Shown in pieces: positions 11,901-22,646 of a stretch of 64,000 nt of DNA. The translations under genes were made by a program, and so were the position numbers. This DNA comes from Cantharellus purpuraceus (Eukaryota > Basidiomycota > Agaricomycetes > Cantharellales > Hydnaceae). The stretch lies in assembly GCA_025174535.1 (NCBI GenBank), contig JALBUN010000010.1:1116001-1180000 (forward strand). Reading direction: 5' to 3'. Under the pieces are notes generated by a model. The model was not told the DNA's origin, made no database searches, and worked only from the letters and a program-made list of their open reading frames with translations. The first letter of the stretch is position 1. Each line of letters begins with the position of its first letter.

Positions 11901-14253
11901 TGGTTTGGTTTTCGAACCAAAAAAGGGACTCTGGGACAAGTATATTCTGGTCATGGACTTCAACTCCCTATATCCTAGTATCATTCAGGAGTACAACATT
12001 GACTTTACGACGGTGGAGAGAGTAGAAGATGAGGTATGATTGCTGGCTCTCAAGTTGTTTGTGGAGGGACCACTCTGATCTGACTGTTATAGAGTGGAGA
12101 AGAGCAGATCCCAGAACCTCCATCTTCAGACGTAGCGCAGGGTGTTCTCCCTCGTCTCATTGCTACCCTTGTCAGCCGCCGACGCCAAGTCAAAAGTCTG
12201 ATGAAAGATCGTTCTGTGACACCTGCGAAACTTCTTCAGGCACGCCTATAGTTTTATGCATCTGACGGCATCCTCTAACTGTCCTTGTCACCAGTATGAT
12301 ATCAAGCAATTAGCCTTGAAGCTCACGGCGAACAGTATGTATGGGTGTCTCGGTTTTGAATACTCTCGGTTTTATGCCCGACCCCTCGCTGCTCTAACGA
12401 CATTCAAGGGTCGAGAAATCTTGACGCAGACTCGTGAATTGGCCGAAAATCTGCAACTTGATGTAAGTCAGCGTTGCAATGTCATTGTACGCCTAACTCG
12501 CTACATCACGACAGGTCGTGTATGGTGATACCGATTCCGTCTTTGTCAACTCGAACGCGACGGACCTAGCTGATGCGTTAAAGACTGCCCATGAATTTAA
12601 GAAGCAAGTCAATGACCGGTATAGGCTACTGGAGATCGACCTGGATGGGGTCTTCAAACGTCTGCTCCTTTTGCAAAAAAAGAAGTATGCGGCTGTCAAA
12701 GTCGAAGAAGGCGGCAAGACAATCACAGAAATCAAAGGCCTTGATATGAAGCGGCGAGAATACTGTCGTTTATCAAAGACCATCTCGCAGTATGTAATGT
12801 TTGCTTGATATGATGTATCCTATTCATGCTTGATTCAGATACGTGTTAGATCAAATATTATCTGGCGAGGACACAGAAGTTGTCGTGGAGAAAATCCACG
12901 ACTACTTAGCCACTATTGGTGAAAACATACGAGCGGGCACATTAGGCGTAGACGAATTCATTGTTTTCAAGGTATGTAAAATCACAGCACACGCTCTATC
13001 TCCAAGGCTCACACTATAACAGCGTTTGGGAAAAAATCCAGAAGATTATCCAGATGGAAAAAGTCAACCACACGTCCAAGTGGCACTCCGCCTGAAGACC
13101 AAGGGCCAATCTGCACGCGCTGGTGATGTTGTCCCATACGTGTTTTGCCTAGGAGAGGATGGGCAATCTGCGAAATCCGCTCAAGCAGATAGGGCGCGAC
13201 ATCCAGATGAACTACGCAAAGCTGGAAGCGTGTTAAAAATCGGTAAAGGCTCGCTTCCGCCGCTATTGCAGCCCATAGCTCAATAGCTCCAATTGGTTTC
13301 AGACTTTGAACATTACCTAGCACAACAAATTCTACCTCCCATCGAACGATTATGTGAGCCTATAGAGGGCACAGATCGAGCAAGACTTGCTGAATGTCTT
13401 GGTGCGGGCTACTACCATTCTCCCAGCCAGGGTGTACTAAGATCGTGTAAATTCAGGGCTGGATCCGGCTCGGTACAAGACTAGCACGGGAGGCGAATTC
13501 GAAGGGCGCGCCTTTAATACGCTAGACTCCCAAGTAGCCGACAAGGATCGATTCAAGGATGCTACAGCTTTCACTGTTACATGTACACAGTGTGAGGGTT
13601 CGGTCGAGTTTGAACCCGTTTACGATCGAGAGGTAGGATTCCCTTGTGACGCCTCCGTCCACAGAGGCTCAGTTGATCTATTTGTCATACAGCGATCTAT
13701 TGTAACCTCTGCAGGACCTACGTGTCTTGCCTGCTCGACTAGGTTGCCAACATCGCAATTACAGCTTCAGTTGGAGCTGCAGATTCGACATCATGTAGCC
13801 AAGTACTACGAGGGTTGGACCGAGTGCGACGACCCAACATGCCGGAATCGGACACGGATGATGAGTGTGTATGGACGGCGATGTATGAAGCCTCAGTGTC
13901 GCGGGTCTGTTGCGTTAGAGGTGATTCCTGTAACAGACCCTCAGAGCCAGATTATCTAACGTGTGAACCACAGTATTCGGATCTGAAGCTGTATAATCAG
14001 CTACTGTATTACGCCTCTTTATTTAATGCAGAGAAGATCATTAAGGGCGCCAAAGGAACTGCGAGATATGGTGAGCGGTTTGTTGAGTATAGATAGGGCT
14101 GAACAAATATTGTCTCCAGACGAGGTGGTAGCACTCGTCGATATCAATGACGCATTGCTCTCCGCGATGGCTGCAACAGTTGAGAAATATCTCAATAACT
14201 GTGGGCGGCGCTGGGTTGAGCTAGATGGATTGTTTTCTTTCATGAAGATCTAA
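8938..14253 (+). CDS. POL1: DNA polymerase alpha catalytic subunit
   Basis: A family-B replicative polymerase; with primase it synthesises the RNA-DNA primers for Okazaki fragments. The start at 8938 gives [17 protein letters not shown], the usual N-terminal primase/pol-alpha motif, and after one intron a [21 protein letters not shown] block. There is then a Ser-rich linker with a basic KSRKRK, and an inactivated exonuclease region without the catalytic acidic set, as is normal for alpha. The polymerase motifs are intact: motif [11 protein letters not shown] (about 11957), motif [14 protein letters not shown] (about 12322) and motif C YGDTDS (about 12520). The thumb carries LRLKTKG. The C-terminal domain has two zinc modules, CTQC...CLAC and CDDPTC...CMKPQC, which bind the B subunit. 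About 15 short introns; no lesion was seen. The gene converges with the flavin-reductase gene, 82 bases apart. Confidence 0.96.
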
Positions 14254-14335
14254 GGACTTGGGGCTTACGATCATGTAATCATATGTTCTGCATCTTACAC
14301 GTTAATTCGATTGAATCAATTCTTGAATGCAACGT

Positions 14336-15076
14336 TTACGGCTTCGGTTTATTACTACTGAAAGGCGAAGTGCGCAGTGTCATAAGACGTTGCGCTGGAT
14401 CGATGGTAACATAATTTTGGCGATAGTAAACCAAAGGAAGCGTGCCTTGGTCAAAATGCTCAGATGGGTCTTCTGTGGGTGTCGTCACTGTAGATGACCC
14501 TTTCTCCACTCTATGAACCCGCGCCACGAATAATTCTGACCCCTGCTCATGATGTTGCCGTTCCAAGGCTGCGCCCCCGTCAGTTGAATCAGGGTTGGTG
14601 TCGTTTCCCAGAGGAACTGATCCAACCAAGGCACACGATACAGCTCCCAAACAACCACGTAGAATGGGTATTCCTTCCTGGCTAAGGAAGTATGGCGCAG
14701 ACGCAAATGGGTCCTCACGGGGATGGGAAAATTGAAACGCAAGATGCGCTTGGCTTGCGGAGAGTACATTGATGACCATGTGTGGTATGACGGAAATATG
14801 TGGACGCTCGCGGTGTAGTGCTTCCGCCATCCGTGACGGTGTTCTCAAGGAGAACGAGACAAGAGGATGTGGGTACATGGCAATGGACGTGAAAGAAGAC
14901 AGTGTCGCTCCATGATAGAGAGAGGGTGCATCGTCAGCTCCCGTCGAAGGGAGCACAGTCGTGATCACCGAGACTGATTGCGCCGTTGCACGCATTAGCG
15001 AAAGACATCGCTGCCGCGTTTCGTCTGTGCTACGAGCACGAATATACGTGAACCGCGTGCAGAACGCGGGTCTCAT
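14336..15076 (-). CDS. Flavin reductase-like (FMN-binding) domain protein
   Basis: A single-exon gene of 246 residues. The N-terminus is basic and hydroxylated with few acids, consistent with a mitochondrial presequence. The core matches the flavin reductase-like split-barrel: LMRATAQSVSVIT, then HGATLSSFTSIAMYPHPLVSFSLRTPSRMAEAL, and downstream a cysteine-rich LRGCLGAVSCALVGSVPLG (shown in pieces), ending with a PLVYYRQNY motif. In this family these strands bind FMN, and members reduce flavin or act as small oxidoreductases. The substrate here is unknown. An insertion with Asp and Gly (about residues 165-185) sits in a surface loop. It is convergent with POL1. Confidence 0.82.
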   Translation of the reverse strand: MRPAFCTRFTYIRARSTDETRQRCLSLMRATAQSVSVITTVLPSTGADDAPSLYHGATLSSFTSIAMYPHPLVSFSLRTPSRMAEALHRERPHISVIPHMVINVLSASQAHLAFQFSHPREDPFASAPYFLSQEGIPILRGCLGAVSCALVGSVPLGNDTNPDSTDGGAALERQHHEQGSELFVARVHRVEKGSSTVTTPTEDPSEHFDQGTLPLVYYRQNYVTIDPAQRLMTLRTSPFSSNKPKP

Positions 15077-15195
15077 GTAACTTTAACTGCATCACGTGAT
15101 AATCATCGTAGCTCTATCCCATCCCATCCCAGTAGTCACTGCTGTAGTGTACAAATAGGTCCTCTCCTACGCGGTGAGGTCTGCTTGATATAAAG

Positions 15196-16001
15196 TCAAG
15201 CCGTTTTTGCCTGGTCCGCTTCAACCTCCAACATGGCTTGCCCACCAGCAGCTTCAGTCACGTTCGGAGGTTCTGAAAGCCCACGATTGCGACTTAATGC
15301 CCGACGTAATTGAGCCGCTTGAATATAAGCGTTTCTTCGTTCGGTAAGAACAGCTTTTATCCGTGCCATTGACTTCCGACACTTCACGATAGCAATAAGT
15401 GGCTGATCCGTCCAGTAATGAAGACCACGTACCTTTCGCGCCTGCTCCCCATAAACGGTGGACAGCGCTGGAGGTGCTGTGAGTCTTTTACGCTCTGCTT
15501 TTTGCGTTGCAAGCACATTCCGTTCTCGGAGTAAAATATACCAAAGCGTGTGGAGGTCTTTGAACGACTTGCGCCGAAGCTCTGCGATACTCCACGACCG
15601 ACCTTGATGAAACAATGGTAACATTTAACGTCAAACTCATCTCATTGACTTGTGCACTTTTTGTTTGTGCACTTTGATCATATGAACGCACCAGAAAAGT
15701 TGACCGCATCCGGAGGCTCAACAGCTATATATCCCGCGTCAACATCGCCTTTGAGTTTCGAATGAGAGTTCCCATTTGTTTTAAGCCTGAAGAATCCATA
15801 AAGCCCATGATTAGGATCCACAGGAAGTTTCAGATGCGGTCGAAGAGGGCCGTCATGTTCCGATGTAGGAGTTGCAACAGGAATAGACGTTGACGAAACA
15901 GTCTGCGAGCTACTGGATGAAGACGGGGACGACACTACGGTGGCCAAACATCTTGTGGAGCTACGCAGGATGTTGGAGGCGTTTCGAAGATAAATCGCCA
16001 T
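15196..16001 (-). CDS. Mitochondrial ribosomal protein uL29m (MRPL47/Mrpl4 type)
   Basis: A large-subunit mitoribosome protein near the exit tunnel. Exon 1 (from 16001) encodes a typical presequence ([20 protein letters not shown]) and a Ser-rich stretch, then [12 protein letters not shown] roughly 85-base intron follows, after which [22 protein letters not shown] and [14 protein letters not shown] appear. These are the signature of the MRP-L47 domain: the GRSW, RRKSF.DLH.LWY and ERN segments. The C-terminal part has [20 protein letters not shown] helices. Length (about 235 residues) is normal. Its start codon is only 78 bases from that of EAF7 on the opposite strand, so the two share a promoter. 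Confidence 0.9.
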
Positions 16002-16079
16002 GATTTATCGGAGTTTTAATCTAAGCTTGGGCGTTTTAGCCACAAGCTCAATTGTCGACTGCTAATCCTGCTCACCATC
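16002..16079. promoter_or_regulatory. 78-base bidirectional promoter between uL29m and EAF7
   Basis: The two ATGs (16001 on minus, 16080 on plus) are separated by only 78 bases, so both genes must use overlapping control sequence. No TATA box is evident. The arrangement is seen directly; shared regulation is inferred. Confidence 0.55.
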
Positions 16080-16928
16080 ATGGATGATGAACAACCAATT
16101 TTGGATACAGTTGGTGGCGAAATTTCGTTTTTCAGATCTATTACACGTTTCAGACCCGTTGGGATGCATCGCTACTTCCATGTTCTAAGCATCCAGCAGA
16201 CTATAAAACGGGACACTGGAGTCGACGTCCCGATCGACTTGATATGGGCCAAACTGGAAATGTGTTACGATCTCGATGCGATTGAAGGCCTCGTGCGTGC
16301 TCTTCGACAACCAGTCATAATATGCATTCTCTGACAGAGACTTAGGAAATTGATGGATACGACTCTTCAGATTCAGACTCATCTCAACCGCATTCTATTC
16401 CTTCTCCAGTCCCTGGAGAGAATCTCATGGCACATCCCCATTTTCGCTCTGAATTTGAGCTTCCCTGGACTGAATACGATCCGCTCATGGCTTTGCGCAG
16501 GGTTTCCGAAACATCTCCACCGGCATCACCTGTTATTCTCACACGTCGTAAACCCAAGGGTCAAAAGGCGCAAACCGCATCAGAGCGAACCCCGTCAAGG
16601 AAAGGGAGTCTCATGGCGGGTTTGGTTGGCGGGGATAGTGATAGCAGCGCGCTGACTGAGAGCGGGGATGAGGCGATGGAGGTCGACCAAGGAAGCGCGA
16701 AGCAAAGTAGAAGAAATAGCGTAGTCGCAGGTACTCCCACTGAGGTGGCAGAAGCCGAGGAAGAAGCCGAAGCAGTTGAATCCCCAGGTAAGTCGCTAGA
16801 TTCATTATGTTCCTGCGAATCTTATGCCCCCATCAGCCAGCCCTCGCGGGCGAAGAGGGCGTCGACGGGGAACTCCCGCCTCACGTCGACCAGCTGCGGC
16901 AACTTCAAGAAGGACTCGGCGACGGTGA
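16080..16928 (+). CDS. EAF7: Eaf7/MRGBP-like NuA4 histone acetyltransferase subunit
   Basis: A small subunit of the NuA4 histone H4/H2A acetyltransferase (CT20 family), working with Eaf3 in the TINTIN module. The N-terminal domain is conserved: EISFFRSITRFRPVGMHRYFH, then IDLIWAKLEMCYDLDAIEGL. This corresponds to the yeast LLRWVTEFKPAGIHKHFHM and IWDKLSQYYNLEKIDEME segments. After an intron comes EIDGYDSSDSDSSQ, then FELPWTEYDPLM, a conserved contact. The remainder is a charged, disordered tail, with a second intron at about 16788-16837, and it ends in a strongly basic Arg-rich stretch with AT-hook-like GRRGRRRGT. The stop is at 16926-16928; if the GTGAGT at 16925 is spliced the protein still ends in RRR. 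Divergent from uL29m. Confidence 0.88.
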
Positions 16929-19370
16929 GTTTCTCGACCTATGAACAACTCTTTGCTGAATCTGTCTTTCATAGATAAGGCGCTCAATATTTCCAAGGAC
17001 GCAGGACCTTATTCACTACAAGTTCTCGCCTTCCAGGCATGTGCTGCAATCGGCGGTGCGGACCTTTGTGCCGTGAAAATAGTTGGCACGGTATTCCAAG
17101 CCTTCCCACGGTACTCTTGGGATTGCCTATGTTGGACACGTTGGGTCAAAAGCTAAAGCGTTGGTAATAAGACCTTTTACTGAAAGGTGTTTGTGTGCGT
17201 CATGCCCCTTATCTGCTTTTTTTCCACAAATAACCGTCGTGAGCCGGCATGCAAACTATCGAGCCTTACAAGTCTACTCGCAGGCAGCGAACGAATTTAC
17301 CTTTTTTGTTCATAGATTTTGTTTGTGTTGTTAAATCCTGTGATGTGATAATGGTGCAGTATTTGAGTTTCCTGAGCCTTCCGCAGCGCATGTGAATCAT
17401 AAACTTGGCCATTGAAATTTTAAGGAACAAAATAAATCATATAAATCACGCATAATGCGTAAACAAGAAAAAGTGGTCAAGAATTGCGCGCGGCTTGACG
17501 AATAGGAGCTAAACTAAACTCACCAGCTGAATTCGTGAGAATCAAGAGTCATGAATCGGCTCGCCTTCGCCGACAACAACAACTCGGAAGAAACGGAGCA
17601 TGAAGCCTCCTTTTATTCACCAGATTAAAACGCAAGCTGCGAGAAGCTTGACCTCGTGGTGAGCCCGTGACCCATCGGTACGATTCCTATCGGTGATAAG
17701 CAGACACGTTGAAAGCGAACTCCCCTCTTCGACGGTCTTTTAAGAGCTGACATTCACTGCTTCATTCCTTCCTCCACTGCGATCATACATCCCACCATTG
17801 AGACGACGATATCCTTCATTTCCTACGATCTTACCGGACCTCACGCGTGACGATCAGCTATGTACTCCAGATCCTCGGGACGGTCTTCAGGCAACGTGTC
17901 AACACCGTCTTCATACAAGGACCCGGGCTCTCCACCCTCGACATGTAGGTACTTCGCTTGACGGGGGGGAGGGGGGGGAGGGGGGGGGGGATTCGATCGG
18001 CTCGGTGAGTCTAGTACTACTGAGTCACACTTTCGAATGTTCATCATGATATGGTGTGGACAGCGTTCCCAGTGAGCTAACGATGGTGGTATAGCCCGAA
18101 ACATCGACCGCAGTTGCAAGGGATATAGTGCCTAGATGTCGTGCATTGTGCCAAGTCCGTGTCTTTCCCTTAATCAGGATGGACCACATCTTAACGGACG
18201 TCCAATCCAGACGACCGCAGCTTTGATGAGCAGTGCTTGATCCGCTCCCTATCTCTGCGGATGAAGGCCAGACAAGATAATTGTCTACTAGACATACGTT
18301 GATGGGTCCACGCGGTGGCTGACACCGTCTGAAACGCCCTGCGTCGCCAACACTATCTGGCCGCGATTTCGCCTTATGACGCTGAGCTCGCACCATGCAG
18401 GATTGTTGTCCGGATTGACTGCCACCGATGGTAGCTTACCAACCCTTCCCTAGAGGACTCACCATAGTTCGGTGATATCTATGCACCCTTGATCCGGAAC
18501 AACATCGCAATGATGCAGTCAACGTCTCAGGGTTGTGAGCGAGGGTTATTCTTTCCTCTTGATATGTGGCTGGAAACTAAGGGGACAAATTGGTATGATA
18601 ACTCACCAGTGTCTTCCCTGCGGTGTACGCCAAGCATGCAGACTGATGGTCATCCCTATCTATTTCACTCAAAGCGTCGCATAGATCACAGCTTGAAGCC
18701 ATGAGCGAGTGTTACCGTGTTGCACATGATACGAGGCTGGACTTCCATTGGTGAGTAAACTCTGAGTATGTCTCCACACCAGCTTATTACTCTTGCTTAG
18801 GGGCACGAGATGTCTTATGGAGGTGCCTATCTACGTCGCTCCGAAAGGTGCGTGCATGACAGCTCGAGGCCGAGCTACACCATCTATCAGTATTCCCCGT
18901 AGATGGTGCCTCGCCGTTGTGACTCTGTCGCACAACGTATGCCTTGACATCTTGTTTCCCTAAGCAAGCGAGACACGCTGGTGTGAAGACATTCTCAGGG
19001 TTTAATCATCAATGTCGCCCCTGTCATGTGCACTGAGTCGTCTAGGATGACGCCTGTTGCTTCGACGAGTGGCTGAGGCTGCGGGTGAGAATGACTTGTA
19101 TCGCGTTGATATCATTGGACTTATATCTTGATATTCTATAGCACGCAAAACACACTGATGTGCGAGCACACCCTGGTGGCAGATCAATCGCTGCGATCCC
19201 TGCGATGAGTACTGAGTTATTCAGGACGATGGCTATCCACGTTTCCTCTACGATGGTGCCTCTCCATGTTTGTTTCTCTGCTGAAGAATTTGCGTAAAAG
19301 ATGGCTTGAAACTCGGTGGGGTTAACTTTGTCAAGCTTAGTATGTGTTGACTTGACTAACATGGTGAGAC
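16929..19370. other. Gene-poor stretch
   Basis: No gene is supported. It contains a run of G bases at 17963-17990. Between 18960 and 19260 there are loosely similar pairs of segments, such as the ACACxCTGxTGTG and GGATGxC pieces about 180 bases apart, that look like very old duplications. It runs into the clear 264-base tandem repeat that starts at 19371. Confidence 0.4.
17963..17990 (+). repeat. Guanine runs of 7, 8 and 11 bases
   Basis: Three uninterrupted G-tracts are separated by single adenines. The longest run could itself be divided into two G-tracts, so the sequence is compatible with a G-quadruplex on the plus strand. Such mononucleotide runs are also prone to length error in sequencing. 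Confidence 0.8.
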
Positions 19371-20160
19371 GCAATCACAGAAGGGACAAGTTGGTGTGAG
19401 TCACCCTGAGAGGACACTCGCCAACGGTGCCCTGATGACCCATAGCAAGTCATTGGTGAGTACTCTCAAACTTCATGACACTCACCTTATTGTGGCATAC
19501 CAGCGAGTGAGACCAACATATACCGATTCTTATCACATACTCGCGCCATCAGCTGTCTTCTGGGAGACCTCCAACGTAGGCGCGGCTCGATACTTTGGGT
19601 GAAGTTGAAATGCGATCAGCGTACATCATGGTGTGCAATCACAGGACGGATGGGTTGGCGCGAGTCCTGACTCTGAGAGAACCTCACCAACGACGCCCCT
19701 ACAATGTGTGGCCAATCATTGGTGAACCCTCTTGTGTATTGTTCTTCGCGCCATCCTTCTTGCTGTGGCATACCGAGTAAGTCCCCCCTATCCATCAGCC
19801 ATCGTCTTCTAGGAGAGAAAGCTTCAAAGAAGTCATGGTTCGAAGCTCAAGGGGGTCGTGACTATATCTTGATATGTAATTGACATACATTGTGGTATGC
19901 AATCACAGGAAGGACAGGTTGGTATGAGTTACTCTGAGAGAAATCTCACCAATGAGCCCACTGCAATGGTTGGCAAGTCATTGGTGAGTGCTCTGAAGTT
20001 TCTTCATACCACCCTTCCCTGCTGTGGCATACCAGCAAGTGAGTCCCACATGTCAAACCCCACATGTCAAGTCGTCTTCCAGCAAAGCATCAAAGCAAAG
20101 CATCAAAGCAGTCATTATAGTGGCGTCCCCACGAAGTGTACAAGTCATGAAGGCCTAGTT
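19371..20160 (+). repeat. 264-base tandem repeat, three diverged units
   Basis: The anchor GCAATCACAG occurs at 19371, 19635 and 19899, exactly 264 bases apart each time. Each is followed at the same offsets by a GGxTGGTxTGAGT segment, CTCACCAAxG, TxGCxAxTCATTGGTGA and GTGGCATACCxxxxxAGT. Identity between units is patchy, so this is an old array. No protein is encoded consistently across units. Confidence 0.75.
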
Positions 20161-20371
20161 CTGGATTCTCTTCTGTCGCTCGAGGTACGAGTATTTCTTC
20201 AGGTACACCTAGACTTATCAGATTCAAGGCGATAGAAGGACTCACTTGGTGTTCGACACCACCCCAAAGAAGACGAGTTCGACACTGGTGACCCAACGAC
20301 AACTTTCACGAGGATGGCTCAGGGGCAGGACAAGCACCCATCGATCGACTCGCGTCAGGTGATAGTCTGTG

Positions 20372-20528
20372 ATCTCTCCTTCTTTCATCTCTTTTTCCTA
20401 TCTCTTCCCTCTCTTCCCTCCCGTCTCCTCCCTCTTCTCTCTTCCTCCTCTCTCCCGTCTCTCTCCCGTTTCTCTCCTTTCTCTCTCTTCTCTTTCTCTC
20501 CGCCTTCGTCCCTGCTTCCGTCTGTCTC
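20372..20528 (+). repeat. Polypyrimidine (C/T) tract
   Basis: About 155 bases made almost wholly of C and T on the plus strand, built from TCTCTC, CCTCTT and TTCTCTC motifs. The open frames across it, including an Arg/Glu-rich one on the minus strand, are artefacts of composition. Confidence 0.8.
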
Positions 20529-21585
20529 ATTTATCCACACGGCCCAGCTTAACGCATCGTATCGATATCACAACGTACAAGACCTCGGGCAAGATTATCA
20601 GTATCGCCAACAAGATGTAGATCGACTGCAAACAAACCATTATGAGACCGTACGCAGCAGTTGCGGAGGGTCGATGTGTTGAGTAAGCTCAAGGTTCGTG
20701 GGATCGATCTGTAGCGGGCGGCTTTGAAATCAGACTTTACTCCGATCTAGTTTTAAACCACATCCATTTACCTCGTAGGAGACATCGGCAATAGCAAGAA
20801 ACAGTATCCACTCACAACACCAAGGAATCATGAAGTTTTCTTTTTATTCCGGCACACCGCTTGTTGGTCAAGCTAATGATAGCGTTCCGGTGGAGTTATG
20901 ACATCGATAACTACTGACACTTACGATTCCTACGAGTTGCGCAGTGCCGGTGCCACAACCACTTCACGAGACGCAAGAGTCATCTTGAAACCAAATATTT
21001 CAACTGCCACTTCCGTACTCCACCATACCTACCTGTGTTGGCTTCTAAATCATTGTTGGACGAATAGTAATAGTGGTGGATATGGACGCTTCAGCACCTA
21101 ACTCTTCTCGCCCATCTTTGACGAAGCAATATGAAGCCCCAATTCCGTACTTAAAGTGATTGCTCGAACAGGAGCAACGTGACCCAACTGGCCTTTACAA
21201 CCCTGGTCAAATCGGAAAAATGTTGGTCTACAGTACTGGCTCGTTCCCTTCCTCCGAAGAGGCGAAATTTGTTGGCTTGAAACTTCCCCCCCTAGTCTGT
21301 TTGCAACGCTTTGCTCACTTACAATCACGGCTACATTGGCAAATGCGGTTCAACTCTAAAAAAGCCTCCGTTTTGTTATCAACTTTACTTAGGGTGTTGC
21401 TCGTACTACACTTCGCAATGGTCAAGTTTATCATAATCTGCACCTTGGGAGCTTCTTGAGTAGATCATTGACGACGTTCAGATGTTCAAAGCTATTTAGT
21501 AGTTCATTCTGCTGTGGTCACGATTTTAAGATTACATGTCTTTTTCCCAGAGATAACCATCCATCAAGTACAAGTCACGTTGGTG
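20529..21585. other. Intergenic, nothing recognised
   Basis: About 1 kb between the polypyrimidine tract and the end of the superoxide dismutase gene. Short open frames on both strands have no family resemblance. Confidence 0.4.
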
Positions 21586-22509
21586 TTAATTTGCAGCAAT
21601 ACCTAGTGATTATTATGGCAAATGAGCGTTGGGATTCCTCCCACAGCAAAACTCATTGGTTAACATACCGATGACAGCGCAAGCGGCTCGTCCGCCGGCG
21701 TTTCCAGTCTTTAAACTCTCTTCATTGTTTCCCTTACCCAAATCATCCGTTCTCTAACGAACAAACATTAGCAGGAATCTTGTTAGACAAATCTTGGAAC
21801 TGACCTCGTGGATCACTACTGTACGGCTGCGGTAATAAAATGAGCTATTGCTCTACCCAAGCATTCAACTCGACATACCCAATGACAGAGTATGGTCCAT
21901 TAAGCGATATTTGACTGTCCGATATATCTAGAGTAAGAACCCCACTCAGATCTGAGTGGACATTTCCCAGATCTCCAACGTGGCGATTGGGATCTTGTGG
22001 GCCGCCGTGAGTCTTTCCATCTGGGTTGTAATGCGATCCGGCAGACATGCATCCATTGGTAGTATCGCCGAGTTCACTATTCCAGCGCATATAGCAAGTT
22101 TACAGAGAGCTCAGGCTGCGAATGGGCATCAGGAAGGAGCCAGACTAACTGAATGTGAAAGCCACGGTCTGTGTTCGGAAAGACATTCTTGAGGGTACCT
22201 GAAATGTGAACAGGACCGTTGGAAGCGCTTTGAGAGAAATGAATGGTGCCGTCCAAAGAAGAGCCTTTGAATACGGCGACCGCCTTACCTCGCAATCCCG
22301 TCGTTAGCGATTGCAGAACATAGGAAGAACGGTCTTACGGTCTTTACCTTCCTTACAGAAAATTCCTCAGCATTTCCGCTGGTATTCCACACAAACGTTG
22401 CGAAGAGAAGCAGGGACGCGACTAACGCGATCATTAGGAGGCGAGATTGGCCCTTTGCTTTCTTCAAAGCATCATAATCCCCAGAGTAAACTAAACCCGA
22501 GACAGACAT
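21586..22509 (-). CDS. Cu/Zn superoxide dismutase with N-terminal membrane anchor
   Basis: It converts superoxide to hydrogen peroxide and oxygen. The first exon (from 22509) starts [20 protein letters not shown] and continues into a hydrophobic helix (about residues 24-42, [18 protein letters not shown]): a signal-anchor, not a cleaved signal. Five short introns are needed. The joined catalytic domain keeps all metal ligands: GFHIHE (two Cu His), [10 protein letters not shown] (bridging His), KTHGGP and RHVGDLG (Zn His, His, Asp), and VVIHE (Cu His). The disulfide cysteines (TNGC and RAAC) and the active-site Arg (GNAGGR) are also present. The last exon gives IGIAAN and stops at 21586. All splices are GT-AG and in phase, so the gene looks functional. 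The anchor would place the enzyme on an endomembrane or cell-surface face; which one is not determined. Confidence 0.9.
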
Positions 22510-22646
22510 ATTTCTTCCGCGGGGAGGCTTTAAGGATGAGGTAAAGAGACGAGTGATATGTGACGTAGTTGTACTCAGCTCACCATATTGAAACCAAATT
22601 GTGCGTCACCATGCATCGTGAGAGAGTCACTTATGTAATGATGAGG

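Noticed and set aside
20306..20682. Open frames of 74-122 residues across the C/T-rich tract
   Set aside because: Their Arg/Glu or Ser/Leu/Pro composition is dictated by the polypyrimidine sequence; no motif or intron pattern.
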